This document shows positions 40,241 to 48,993 of a stretch of DNA of 64,000 nt, piece by piece; position 1 is the stretch's first letter, and each line of letters opens with the position of its first letter. Source of the stretch: JAJPKK01 sp963802745 (GTDB taxonomy: Bacteria; Pseudomonadota; Alphaproteobacteria; Rhizobiales; Xanthobacteraceae); contig CAWDKL010000049.1 of assembly GCA_963802745.1 (NCBI GenBank), forward strand, positions 124,001-188,000, read 5' to 3'. Both the position numbers and the translations under genes were made by a program. The notes beneath the pieces were generated by a model. That model searched no databases. It saw only the letters and a list, made by a program, of their open reading frames with translations, and was not told where the DNA came from.

Positions 40241-40435
40241 GACGCAATCCTTACTTGGAGAAGTAAGAATACGCTGTCGTGGCCTGAAAGCAAGCATCGG
40301 TACTGCTTCGATCGCAGGGTCATGCGTTCGGTGGCCACGCATCCGTTGGCTCTTATCAAGTGCATCGCAACAAATACCGGGGGGCGCGGGATTCGCGGAT
40401 GATGATATTGGAGCGACCGCCGATTAGCGCCAGCG

Positions 40436-41167
40436 TCAGGATTTGCGGAAAATCAGTACGTGCTGCCAGGGCAGTCCGTCGGCGGTGCGCTCCCACGTCA
40501 AATCCTGCTGCGCCGCTTCGCGTTTCACCTGTTCCTGGCTCATCTTGTGCAACACCTTGATCGGCACGCTGGGGTCTTCGGCGCGATACTCGACGAACAC
40601 CACCCGGCCGCCCGGCTTCAGCGCCCGCACAATGCTGGCGAGCATTTCGCGGGGAAATTCCAGCTCGTGGTAGACGTCAACCATGATGGCGAGGTCCACG
40701 GTTCCGGCCGGCAGCGGCACGTCGTCCTTGGCCCCCAGCAGGGGAAAAATATTGGTAACCCCAGGCATCGAAGCGAGCCTGATGAGCATGCGCACCATCT
40801 CGGGCTGCACGTCCACCGCGAACACCTTGCCCGAGGCGCCGACCTGCGCCGCCATGCGCCGCGACATGTAGCCGGTGCCGGCGCCGATGTCGGCCACCAC
40901 CATGCCCTCGCGCAAGCCCAGTTCCGGCAGCAAGAGGTCGGTACGCTCCTCCTGCGCGCGCTCGGGACGTTCCAGCCAGCTCGCGCCCTGCCAGCCCATC
41001 ACGTGGGCGATCTCCCGGCCCATGTAGAACTTGCCGATCCCGTCCGGGCTGGCCTGCCCCTGGCGATAGGCCGCGGCCGTTTCGGCGGCGGGCAGTGCCG
41101 CGGGCAACAGCAAAACACTGCACGCCAGCGCGGCGGCAAACCAGCGGGGGATATGTCGCACCATCAT
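40436..41167 (-). CDS. Exported class I SAM-dependent methyltransferase
   Basis: A 243-aa methyltransferase with SAM motif I VVADIGAGTGYMSRRMA, motif II VFAVDVQPEM, and the post-motif region VDLAIMVDVYHELEFP and LKPGGRVVFVEY. The start (double ATG 41167/41164) is followed by RHIPRWFAAALACSVLLLPAALPAAET, a clear signal peptide, so the enzyme is predicted in the periplasm, where SAM is not expected. Similar exported homologues occur in proteobacteria. It stands alone. Confidence 0.85.
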   Translation of the reverse strand: MMVRHIPRWFAAALACSVLLLPAALPAAETAAAYRQGQASPDGIGKFYMGREIAHVMGWQGASWLERPERAQEERTDLLLPELGLREGMVVADIGAGTGYMSRRMAAQVGASGKVFAVDVQPEMVRMLIRLASMPGVTNIFPLLGAKDDVPLPAGTVDLAIMVDVYHELEFPREMLASIVRALKPGGRVVFVEYRAEDPSVPIKVLHKMSQEQVKREAAQQDLTWERTADGLPWQHVLIFRKS

Positions 41168-41330
41168 TTCGCTATTCCCTGGGCGGAAGACAAATCGGCA
41201 GCTACACCAGAAACCACATAAAAAGGGGTGATTTTGATGAGCCAGGATAGCGGTCGCCACTCGGCCACCACAGTCGATCATAGTAATTCACAGTCCCCGG
41301 GAGTCCGCAAGCGTAACAGCATTGCGTATC

Positions 41331-41780
41331 TCACGATCCGGCGTTCGTCGGCGGATCGCCCCATGGATTGAACACCGGCGTACGCGCCTTTTGATAATCG
41401 CTCACATCGCGCGACACCACGGTCAGTCCGTAATGAAGCGCCGTCGCGGCAATGATGAGGTCGGGCTGCGAAAAGGTATGACCCGCCTTGCGGCCGTCCT
41501 CGACCAGAAGGCGCCATTTGAACATGACGTCCTCGGAAATGTCGAGCACGCGCCCGTCGAACATCGGCCGCACCTTATGGGCGAGCCACTCCTTCAATTC
41601 GGCCCGGCGACCGGCGTCACTCACCCGTTCAATGCCGAAGCGGATTTCGGCCAGCGTCACCGAACTGATATAGAGGAGATCCAGCGGCTGGGTGGCGATG
41701 AAGGCCAGGACTTTGCGTTCGGGCTTGGTGCGGCGCAACTCCGACAGAATGTTGGTATCGAGAAGCCACCCGGTCACCAA
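41331..41780 (-). CDS. PIN-domain toxin (FitB/VapC-like), module 3
   Basis: A 149-aa PIN ribonuclease of the FitB type: WLLDTNILSELRR (metal Asp), SSVTLAEIRFGIER (Glu), and QPDLIIAATALHYGLTVVSRD, with the late Asp residues. It overlaps the antitoxin gene by 7 bp and is read after it. Confidence 0.92.
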   Translation of the reverse strand: MVTGWLLDTNILSELRRTKPERKVLAFIATQPLDLLYISSVTLAEIRFGIERVSDAGRRAELKEWLAHKVRPMFDGRVLDISEDVMFKWRLLVEDGRKAGHTFSQPDLIIAATALHYGLTVVSRDVSDYQKARTPVFNPWGDPPTNAGS

Positions 41781-42100
41781 GCGACGTCGCGCACCGGCAT
41801 CGATGCGCGCCCCGGCTCAAGCTCCATGTCGCGATAGGGTGAGGCCCCCATGGCAGCGATAAGGTCCTTCCCGGTGAGATTTCCTTGCAGGCGGCGAAAC
41901 TCTTCCGCTGCGATGACGACAACTGCCTCACGCCCGTGCACGGTGACGTGCTGCGGTCCCTCGCTCCGGACCCGCCGGACCAACTCGCTGAAACGCGCTT
42001 TGGCATCTTGCAAGAGCCAGTGGCGAGGTCGCCGGCTGCCACGACCCTGGCGTCCGGGCTTCGATATTTTTGTCAGCGTTGATTTTACGGTCCTAGTCAT
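41774..42100 (-). CDS. Phd/YefM-type antitoxin, module 3
   Basis: A 108-aa antitoxin. The Phd domain is at WLLQDAKARFSELVRR and VTVHGREAVVVIAAEEFRRL, which binds DNA as a dimer; the C-terminal tail DMELEPGRASMPVRDVAW neutralises the toxin. The start used is the ATG at 42100 (MTRTVKST). The 30-residue basic N-terminus before the Phd core is longer than usual, so an internal start is possible. It pairs with the FitB-type toxin. Confidence 0.88.
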   Translation of the reverse strand: MTRTVKSTLTKISKPGRQGRGSRRPRHWLLQDAKARFSELVRRVRSEGPQHVTVHGREAVVVIAAEEFRRLQGNLTGKDLIAAMGASPYRDMELEPGRASMPVRDVAW

Positions 42101-42380
42101 ATCGACTAGAATAATCAAATCGAGGGGCGGATTCAACAGTCGTGTGCCGGTGCCGGTTGGTCCGCACCTCTTTGGGAGGATTGATGGCATAGAGCCTTCA
42201 TCACATCGCCGGCGATTGCGGCGCCCGCGCCGGTCTTATGGCCCCGTCGATCGCAGTCCCGTTTGCGGCTCCCCATCGCGGCGGAAACGAACTAAGCTGC
42301 ATCCATTCCGGCCGTTCGTCGCCGCTACGCTTCGCCAGCAGTCCGGACGGCGCGGACGGCCGCAGCTCTTGGAGGAAGCC

Positions 42381-42836
42381 ATGGCATTCGTTTTCTTGGT
42401 CAACGGCAAGGCGGCGCATTCCGATGCCCCGCCGGCGACGCCGCTGTTGTGGGTGATCCGCGAGGAGCTGAAACTCACCGGCACCAAGTTCGGCTGCGGC
42501 ACCGGATTGTGCGGCGCCTGCATGGTGCATGTGGACGGGGCGCGCGCCTTTTCGTGCCAGACCCAAGTGTCGCAGGTCGCCGGCAAATCCGTCACCACCA
42601 TCGAGGGGCTATCGGAAAACTCCTCCCATCCGGTGCAGAAGGCCTGGCTCGCCGAGCGGGTGCCGCAATGCGGCTACTGCCAGTCCGGACAGATCATGAG
42701 CGCCGCCGATCTCTTGGCGCACAACCCCAAGCCCAGCCGCGCCCAGATTATCGAGCACATGAGCACCAATATCTGCCGCTGCGGTTCCTATCAGCGCATC
42801 GTCCGCGCCGTCGAACGCGCCGCCAAGGAGGTTTAG
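42381..42836 (+). CDS. Two [2Fe-2S] subunit of molybdenum hydroxylase (IorA-like)
   Basis: A 151-aa iron-sulphur subunit. The plant-type cluster is bound by CGTGLCGAC and a downstream Cys (FSCQTQ); the second cluster is bound by CGYCQSG and ICRCG. The start at 42381 has a GGAGG site. It transfers electrons from the molybdenum subunit encoded 2 bp downstream. The pair resembles isoquinoline 1-oxidoreductase and aldehyde oxidases that oxidise N-heterocycles or aldehydes. Confidence 0.93.
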   Translation: MAFVFLVNGKAAHSDAPPATPLLWVIREELKLTGTKFGCGTGLCGACMVHVDGARAFSCQTQVSQVAGKSVTTIEGLSENSSHPVQKAWLAERVPQCGYCQSGQIMSAADLLAHNPKPSRAQIIEHMSTNICRCGSYQRIVRAVERAAKEV

Positions 42837-42838
42837 CC

Positions 42839-45031
42839 ATGACGATCCAATTCGATACGGCGGCCCTCACGCGCCGCGGCTTCATGGTAGGCGCGGCCGG
42901 TCTGACCTTCGGCCTGGCGTCCGGGCTGCGCTTGGATGGCACTGCTGCGGCCGGCTCCGAAGCGGTGATGAGCCCATGGGTCACCATCGGCACCGACGAT
43001 ACGGTCGCGATCATGTCGCCGGCGGCCGAGATGGGGCAGGGGTCGCTCACCTCGCTGCCGCTGATCCTGGCCGAGGAACTCGATGCCGACTGGGCCAAGG
43101 TTCGCGTGGTCGTGGCCCCGCCGAACGACGACCTCTACAAGAATCCCGGCTTCGGCTACATGTACACCGCCGGCAGCAATGCGGTGACCGCCTATTTCCG
43201 CGATCTGCGCAAATTCGGCGCTCAGGTGCGCAAGATGCTACTCGCCAATGCGGCGAGGCACTGGAATGTGCCGGTCGCCGAACTCACCACCGAACCCAAC
43301 GTCGTGGTGCATGCCAAATCGGGGCGCCGGCTGAGCTACGGCGAGATCGCGGCCTTCGCGGAGGTGCCGGCGACCGCGCCGGAGGTGACGGAGAGCGAGC
43401 TCAAGCGGCCCGAGCAGTTCCGCCTCATCGGCAAGGACGTGATGCGCATCGAACTGCCGCAAAAGGTCAACGGCTCGGCGCAATATTCGATCGACGTGCA
43501 AGTCCCCGGCATGCTGTACGGCGCCATCCTTCGCGCGCCGGTCGAAGGGGCGGCGCCCGAGACGATCGACGAAGCCGCCGCCAAGGCGATCTCCGGCGTG
43601 GTGCGCATTGTGCGGCTGCCTTACGGCGTGGGCGTCATTGCCGAAACCCCGTGGGCCGCCTTCGATGCCAAGGCCGCGCTCAACGTGACGTGGACGCGCA
43701 CCGGCAAGGCCTGGGGCTTCGACAGCGAAAAGGCGCTCCCCGCCTTCGCGGCGGCCGCGCGCGACCTTTCGCAGCCGACCAAGCTGTGGGCCAAGGAAGG
43801 CGACGCGCTGGCCGCCATGAAGGCGGCCGCGAGCGTGGTCGAAGCCGAATATCGCAACGATCTCGTCTATCACGCCCAGATGGAACCGCTGAATGCGGTG
43901 GCGTCGGTTTCGCCCGATGGCGGGGCTTGCGAATTATGGTGCGGGGTGCAGTCGAAAACCATCGCCGTAACGGTGGCGGCCGACGCGCTCGGCATCAAGC
44001 CGGACAAGATCAAGTATCACGACATGCTGATGGGCGGCGGCTTCGGCCGGCGCGGGCATCGCGACGAGGAGTATGTCCACGATGCGGTGGTGCTGTCGAA
44101 CGCGGTCAAAAAGCCCGTGAAGATGATGTGGACGCGCGAGGACGACGTCCACAATGGCCGGTTCAATCCGCTGTCGGCGCATTACCTGCGCGCCGGCTTC
44201 GATGCCTCCGGCAAGCTCATCGCGTTCCATCACCGCAAGGCCTGCGACGAGGTGACGGCGTTCCAGGATCCGGTGCGCTACGAACGGTCCAAGGGGCGCG
44301 ACAATATCACCTTCAACGGCCTCGACGCGGCCTATTACGCGGTACCGAACCGGCTCGCCGAGGCGGTGCTGCAGGAAAGCGGCCTGCGCACCTCCAGCCT
44401 GCGCGGCATCGCGCACCTGACCAACATTTTTGCCATCGAATCGTTCATGGACGAGCTCGCCCGCAAACGCGGCGTCGATCCGGCAATGTTCCGCAGCCGC
44501 CTGGTCGGCGGCAATGCGCGCGCCTTGCATATCATCGACACCGTCAAGCGCATGGCCGACTGGGGCAAAAGGCGCGACGGCAGTGCGCTCGGCTTCACTT
44601 ACATGAACTATTCCGGCACCCAGATCGCGCTGATCGCGGAAGTTTTGGTCGACCGCCGGACCGGCGGGCTGCGCGTCCCAAAAGTGTGGGTTGCGCTCGA
44701 CCCCGGCATTGCGGTGCAGCCGGACAACGTGGTGGCGCAGACCGAAAGCAGCATCGTCTACGGCCTCGGCTTCGCCCTCTCGGAGCGAATCACCATCGCC
44801 GACGGCGCCGTGCAGGAGTTGAATTTCTACGACTATCACGTGCCACGGCTGAACGAGATTCCGGAGATGCTGGTCGAGGTGGTGTCGACCAACAACCACC
44901 CGACCGGTGTCGGTCAGATGGCGACCCCGCTGGTTGCGCCGGCCATCGCCAATGCGGTGGCGGAGCTGACCGGCGTGCGGCTGCGCGAAACGCCGATGAC
45001 GCCGGACCGGGTGAAGAAGGCGCTGGGGTGA
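42839..45031 (+). CDS. Molybdopterin-binding subunit of xanthine oxidase family (IorB-like)
   Basis: A 730-aa catalytic subunit. A Tat-type signal RRGFMVGAAG is near the N-terminus, so the complex is probably exported folded. Cofactor-contact blocks are GGGFGRRGHRDEEYV, HAQMEPLNAVASV and RTSSLRGIAH. The final block reads TGVGQMATPLVAPAIANA: the position holding the catalytic Glu in xanthine oxidase (GxGE) is Gln693. This may be a subfamily trait rather than a defect. It forms an operon with the iron-sulphur subunit. No FAD subunit or cytochrome follows. Confidence 0.9.
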   Translation: MTIQFDTAALTRRGFMVGAAGLTFGLASGLRLDGTAAAGSEAVMSPWVTIGTDDTVAIMSPAAEMGQGSLTSLPLILAEELDADWAKVRVVVAPPNDDLYKNPGFGYMYTAGSNAVTAYFRDLRKFGAQVRKMLLANAARHWNVPVAELTTEPNVVVHAKSGRRLSYGEIAAFAEVPATAPEVTESELKRPEQFRLIGKDVMRIELPQKVNGSAQYSIDVQVPGMLYGAILRAPVEGAAPETIDEAAAKAISGVVRIVRLPYGVGVIAETPWAAFDAKAALNVTWTRTGKAWGFDSEKALPAFAAAARDLSQPTKLWAKEGDALAAMKAAASVVEAEYRNDLVYHAQMEPLNAVASVSPDGGACELWCGVQSKTIAVTVAADALGIKPDKIKYHDMLMGGGFGRRGHRDEEYVHDAVVLSNAVKKPVKMMWTREDDVHNGRFNPLSAHYLRAGFDASGKLIAFHHRKACDEVTAFQDPVRYERSKGRDNITFNGLDAAYYAVPNRLAEAVLQESGLRTSSLRGIAHLTNIFAIESFMDELARKRGVDPAMFRSRLVGGNARALHIIDTVKRMADWGKRRDGSALGFTYMNYSGTQIALIAEVLVDRRTGGLRVPKVWVALDPGIAVQPDNVVAQTESSIVYGLGFALSERITIADGAVQELNFYDYHVPRLNEIPEMLVEVVSTNNHPTGVGQMATPLVAPAIANAVAELTGVRLRETPMTPDRVKKALG

Positions 45032-45387
45032 GGGGGGCGAGGACTTCGCCATCAAGCGAATCCGGGCGGCGCAGGACGGCGCCGCCCGATCGCGGTGGTC
45101 ATTGGCGGACCACCATAGGCGGCCTCACTGCCTCGGCGGCTTACTCGGCGTGACACGCACGTATGACTGAAGGATGGGTGCGGCGCCGTGGCAAGCCAAA
45201 GGCGCCGCATTCAAATTTTCCCGGACTGGCCTTCAGTGCAATTCAAGCGAGCAAAATCTTTGTACGGAACCATACGAGCCCGGGCCTGTTGACCAGTGAC
45301 GGCTTCCGCTTGAGAGCGACGAGCCCTCCCCTTACAATTCGTCTTGGTCAAACCGCTGGCTTAGCGCCGCAAGGTCTGTGTGCAAGT
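45032..45387. other. Intergenic 356 bp with a possible stress promoter
   Basis: The frame of the receiver gene stays open upstream to 45163 but that part has no family features. Apart from the promoter-like site at 45266, nothing is recognised. Confidence 0.45.
45266..45290 (+). promoter_or_regulatory. Possible EcfG-type promoter before receiver gene
   Basis: GGAAC, 16 bases, TGTT: one mismatch to GGAAC-N16/17-CGTT, the binding site of the alphaproteobacterial general stress sigma factor. It lies 98 bp before the receiver-protein start. Confidence 0.4.
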
Positions 45388-45777
45388 ATGTCACAATCGA
45401 ACCGTGTCCCTGCGATCACGATCCTCGTGGTCGAGGACGAGTATTTCGTGCGCGAAAACATCGTGAGCTACCTGCGCGACGCCGGTTGTACGGTGATCGA
45501 AGCCGAAACAGGGGAACATGCCATCGATATTTGCAAGTCGGGCGCGCCGATCGACGCGGTATTTACCGATGTTCAGTTGCCGGGGTCGGCGAGCGGCTTC
45601 GACGTGGCCGAGGCATTTCGGGTGGCGGTGGCGGATATTCCCGTCGTGTATGCTTCTGGAAACTTGGGCAACCGTGATCGGTGCGTTGCCGACAGTTTGT
45701 TCTTTGGCAAGCCCTATCGATCGAGGGAAGTTCTGGCCGCATGTCTGCGGCTCAAAGATGCGTCGTCATTGCATTGA
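45388..45777 (+). CDS. Stand-alone response regulator receiver protein
   Basis: A 129-aa receiver domain with no output domain: ILVVEDEYFVRENIVSYL (acidic pair), the phospho-acceptor Asp in DAVFTDVQLPG, and the Lys in FGKPY. It is of the CpdR/receiver-only group that often accompanies HWE kinases. The start at 45388 (MSQSNRVP) was chosen because the longer frame has no family match. No kinase is adjacent; the nearest is at 59.7 kb. Confidence 0.85.
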   Translation: MSQSNRVPAITILVVEDEYFVRENIVSYLRDAGCTVIEAETGEHAIDICKSGAPIDAVFTDVQLPGSASGFDVAEAFRVAVADIPVVYASGNLGNRDRCVADSLFFGKPYRSREVLAACLRLKDASSLH

Positions 45778-46112
45778 AATAAACGGCCCAAGCGGCGCCG
45801 GGGTCGTGCACCGCCAGAGCATATTCTGAGTACCGGCCAATTTGGCCGGACTGATGCTGCCGGTCTCCGCGGGCCGGAAGCCATTGCATATCGGCTGATT
45901 ACTTTAGGGCGGCCGATGAGTTGCTCCTGCGAACAAACCGGACAGCGCGAGCCTTCCGGCCATCGTGCGCGCCGCCCGCGAACGGTTTGATACACCTTCG
46001 TCGAACGATTTGTCCTTCAGGCCGCCCCCTTGACACGCCCGTGAAGAAAGACAGGAACTTTTAGGCGGTCTCTCTCTTTAATGGGTATCACGCCGGGCCA
46101 CGAGGAAGTTCC
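45778..46112. other. Intergenic 335 bp, nothing recognised
   Basis: No gene, repeat or RNA is seen. A GGAAC at 46052 lacks a matching -10. Confidence 0.4.
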
Positions 46113-46931
46113 ATGAGGATTCGCGCGGGCTACGAAATTTCTTATGACTGTCCGCAGCCGACGCCGATGATCCTGACGGTGAGCGTCCATCCGTCACGCA
46201 TGTCTGATCTGCTGACCGCGGATCGCATGCGGCTCAATCCGCTTATCCCCGCCAAGACCTATCACGATAGTTTCGGCAATTGCTGCCACGTGATCCGCGC
46301 GCCCACGGGCCGGCTGACGATATCCACCGACTTCCTGGTGCAGGACAAGGGCGAGCCGGATGAAGTGGCCCCGTGGGCGGAGCAGCATGCTCTAGAAGAG
46401 CTACCGGTCGAGGTCCTGATCTATCTGCTTGGCAGCCGATACTGCGAAACCGATCGCCTATCGAATGTGGCATGGTCCCTGTTCGGACATATTCCGAAGG
46501 GTTGGCCGCTCGTGCAGGCAATTTGCGATTATGTCCACGATCGCATCACCTTCGGTTACGCCCACGCCAGCCCGACCAAGACGGCGTGGGACGCTTATTC
46601 CGAGCGCCGCGGCGTCTGCAGGGACTTCGCTCACCTTGCGGTCACACTATGCCGCTGTATGAACATTCCGGCGCGCTACTGCACCGGCTATCTCGGCGAC
46701 ATTGGCGTGCCACCCGACGATGCGCCGATGGACTTCAGCGCCTGGTTCGAAGTCTATCTCGGCGGCCGCTGGTACACGTTCGATGCACGCCACAACAAGC
46801 CGCGCATCGGCCGCATCTTGATGGCACGCGGACGCGACGCTACCGACGTTGCGATCGTGACCTCGTTCGGCCCATGCGTGCTTGCGGGCTTCAAGGTGAT
46901 GACAGACGAGGCCACGTCGGCCACTTCGTGA
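46113..46931 (+). CDS. Transglutaminase-like cysteine protease family protein
   Basis: A 272-aa protein. The core is SERRGVCRDFAHLAVTLCR with the catalytic Cys, then MDFSAWFEVYLGGRWYTFDAR. In many relatives the second block reads HAW, giving the catalytic His; here it is SAW, a pattern I also recall from rhizobial homologues. An N-terminal strand-rich domain precedes the core (residues 1-150). It is cytoplasmic by prediction, with no signal peptide. The substrate is unknown. Confidence 0.85.
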   Translation: MRIRAGYEISYDCPQPTPMILTVSVHPSRMSDLLTADRMRLNPLIPAKTYHDSFGNCCHVIRAPTGRLTISTDFLVQDKGEPDEVAPWAEQHALEELPVEVLIYLLGSRYCETDRLSNVAWSLFGHIPKGWPLVQAICDYVHDRITFGYAHASPTKTAWDAYSERRGVCRDFAHLAVTLCRCMNIPARYCTGYLGDIGVPPDDAPMDFSAWFEVYLGGRWYTFDARHNKPRIGRILMARGRDATDVAIVTSFGPCVLAGFKVMTDEATSATS

Positions 46932-47252
46932 TGCATCGCTTTTTATGCACGGCGTATTCGTTTGTGGAGGCTTTTCGGAAGGGCGGGTCTCTTCAATCCC
47001 GCTGCGGCCGCCCTCCGAAGGTCAAAATTCTTCCCATCGCCTGAGCCAGCCCCGTGGGGGCGCGCAAATTTGCGCAGAACCAGCCGTTCGAAACAAAATA
47101 TAGTCGCAGCGTTGCTTTCGTACCGGACTACGCGATTTTCCGTGCGCCTCGTTGCGCGTTGTCCACCCAAAATAGAGCCTAACTAACGAGCTTCGGTCGA
47201 GTCAGGGCGAGCCGAGCCGGCCGGCGTAGCTCCGAATTGCAAATTTCAGACC

Positions 47253-47403
47253 GGATTTCGGTCAGGCCGAATCACACTCTCGGGGTCATACCCGGGCTTG
47301 TTCCGGCCATCCAGGTCTGGCTTGCGACGGCTTTGCAAGGAAGACGTGGATGCCCGCGACAAGCCCGGCCATGACTCCAGATGTTCCGATCTGACCGGAA
47401 TCC
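47253..47403. repeat. 151-bp dispersed repeat, copy A
   Basis: The ends are inverted (GGATTTCGGTCAG / CTGACCGGAATCC). A second copy of exactly the same length and direction is at 48578-48728. The two flank the rlpA-like gene. Confidence 0.9.
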
Positions 47404-47588
47404 ACTCTCAGGACTCCGATTTTCGTTTGTCGCAGGATTGCATAGTGGAAACTTGGTCCATTCAGATAAAAACGAAGCAAAATCAATAGATAAAGAGAAA
47501 TGTTGCGCGTCTTTCGGCGTGCTTTAGGTCCGATTTATGCGTTCGGTCATGACGGGCCGCTCGACCTTTCCGCATTCGTGCAATTATT

Positions 47589-47613
47589 GGAACCAATAAT
47601 GTACAGTTGTGTT
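47589..47613 (+). promoter_or_regulatory. Possible EcfG-type promoter before rlpA-like gene
   Basis: GGAAC, 16 bases, TGTT, one mismatch to the stress-sigma consensus, 55 bp before the GTG start. Confidence 0.35.
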
Positions 47614-47668
47614 CTCTTTATACAGCTGGGGAGTGCGCATAAACCCAGGACAATAGAGGGAGACAGAA

Positions 47669-48358
47669 GTGTCGAGCTTACACGCCTGTTGCGCGATTAC
47701 TTGTTTTTTGGTGGTTTCCAGCATCATCGTGTCGGCAAGCGAGAGCCCGGCGGCCGCGCGTGAACGCCATTCCGACGGCGCGACGAAGGCGATCCGGCAC
47801 CAGGGGTTTACGGCGCGCGGTGGTGTGGACCGCGCCGCGCGTGGCCTTCAAGAAAAAATACGCGGCGGCAATGGTGAGCATAACCGATCACGACAGGTCG
47901 CGAGCCGCGCCACGCATCGCTTCGCTGTTCCTGAAGCCGACTGGGAGGTCCCTCATGGAGGTGAACGCAGCTTCAGTGGATTTGCTTCTTACTACGCCGA
48001 AGGTCAGCGCGTCGCGTCAGGCGGGAGATACGATCCGTCCGGCTATACCTGTGCGCATCGCTCTCTGCCGTTCGGGACTGTTCTGCGGGTCGCCGACCCC
48101 AAGTCCGGCCGTAGCGTGGTGGTCACCGTCAATGATCGCGGCCCGTTCATACGCGGGCGGATCCTCGACCTTTCCCTGCGCGCCGCGCAAGCCCTTGGCA
48201 TGATCGTCCGCGGTGTATTGCGCGTTGACGCCGACATTATTGACCCCACTGATCCCCGTGCCACGGACCCCCAAGAGTTCACACCTGAACAGATCGAGAC
48301 GCCCGATCCGTCGGAGCTTCGAGTTGGCGAAGCGATAAGCGGTGACGTTGCTCGGTAA
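47669..48358 (+). CDS. RlpA family septal ring lytic transglycosylase-like protein
   Basis: A 229-aa exported protein. GTG start with a GGGAGA site; signal peptide CAITCFLVVSSIIVSASES. The double-psi beta-barrel of RlpA occupies about residues 100-195: FSGFASYYAEGQRVASGGRY, LPFGTVLRVADPKSGRSV and VNDRGPFIRGRILDLS (conserved Asp). RlpA cleaves peptidoglycan glycan strands lacking stem peptides. No SPOR domain is present. Here the family's usual WYG reads SYYAEG, so activity is not assured. It lies between two copies of a 151-bp repeat. Confidence 0.85.
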   Translation: MSSLHACCAITCFLVVSSIIVSASESPAAARERHSDGATKAIRHQGFTARGGVDRAARGLQEKIRGGNGEHNRSRQVASRATHRFAVPEADWEVPHGGERSFSGFASYYAEGQRVASGGRYDPSGYTCAHRSLPFGTVLRVADPKSGRSVVVTVNDRGPFIRGRILDLSLRAAQALGMIVRGVLRVDADIIDPTDPRATDPQEFTPEQIETPDPSELRVGEAISGDVAR

Positions 48359-48993
48359 ATGGCACCATAGGTCGCACATTATCTGGCACCATCGTGCCTG
48401 CTTCACGTTAGGCGGTCCGATCAATCCGGCCGATCCGGAGCGTCTTGGACCCTAGCGAGCGCCGTGCCAATGGGCAACGTCGCATCTGCGCTACCTATGC
48501 AGCGGCAGATTTTTGTTCCAGGGTGGCTCGCGCTCCAGGCGCTCCAGGCCGGTGCGCCGGGTGGTGCCATTCAGCCCGGATTTCGATCAGGTCGAATCAC
48601 ACTCTCGGCGTCATGCCCGCGCTTGTCGCGGGCATCCACGTCTGCCGTGCGACGGCTTCGCAAGGAAGACATGGCTGGCCGGGACAAGCCCGGCCATGAC
48701 TCCGGGTGTTCCGACCTGACCGGAATCCGGTCTCATGTGCAAGAAGCAGGGCCGGATGATTTGCAAAATCATAAAAAATGCCGGCCTGATCCGCTCGAAT
48801 CTCTCGCATGATAACGTGCTTTACGTTACGTTAAAAAGCCGTCGGCGGCGCGCGCCTAAAGCCGAGCGATCGTCCTGCGACACGCTACGATTTGGGCGGG
48901 CCGCTTCTTCGGTGTTGATCTGTATTGGGCCACGCCATATCGCGGGCTGACAGAGTCGGAGTGGACCTACATCGATTTTGGGGGGACACTGAG
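48359..48993. other. Intergenic 635 bp holding the second 151-bp repeat
   Basis: Apart from the repeat at 48578 no gene-like frame is recognised. Confidence 0.5.
48578..48728. repeat. 151-bp dispersed repeat, copy B
   Basis: Direct copy of the 47253 element with scattered substitutions. The inner part GCGACGGCTTCGCAAGGAAGAC and the closing GACAAGCCCGGCCATGACTC are nearly identical, and the inverted ends are preserved. Confidence 0.9.

Larger units (their letters stand above)
46932..47668. other. Intergenic 737 bp holding a repeat copy and a possible stress promoter
   Basis: It contains the 151-bp repeat at 47253 and the promoter-like site at 47589. The remainder shows only short frames without family resemblance and is locally AT-rich around 47400-47640. 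Confidence 0.5.

Noticed and set aside
42976..45153. 725-codon open frame inside the molybdenum subunit gene
   Set aside because: It is a same-strand alternative frame, arginine-rich, and the real frame has all family motifs.
46755..46800. Transglutaminase as inactive because HAW reads SAW
   Set aside because: The same SAW wording seems usual in rhizobial relatives, so loss of activity cannot be claimed from this alone.
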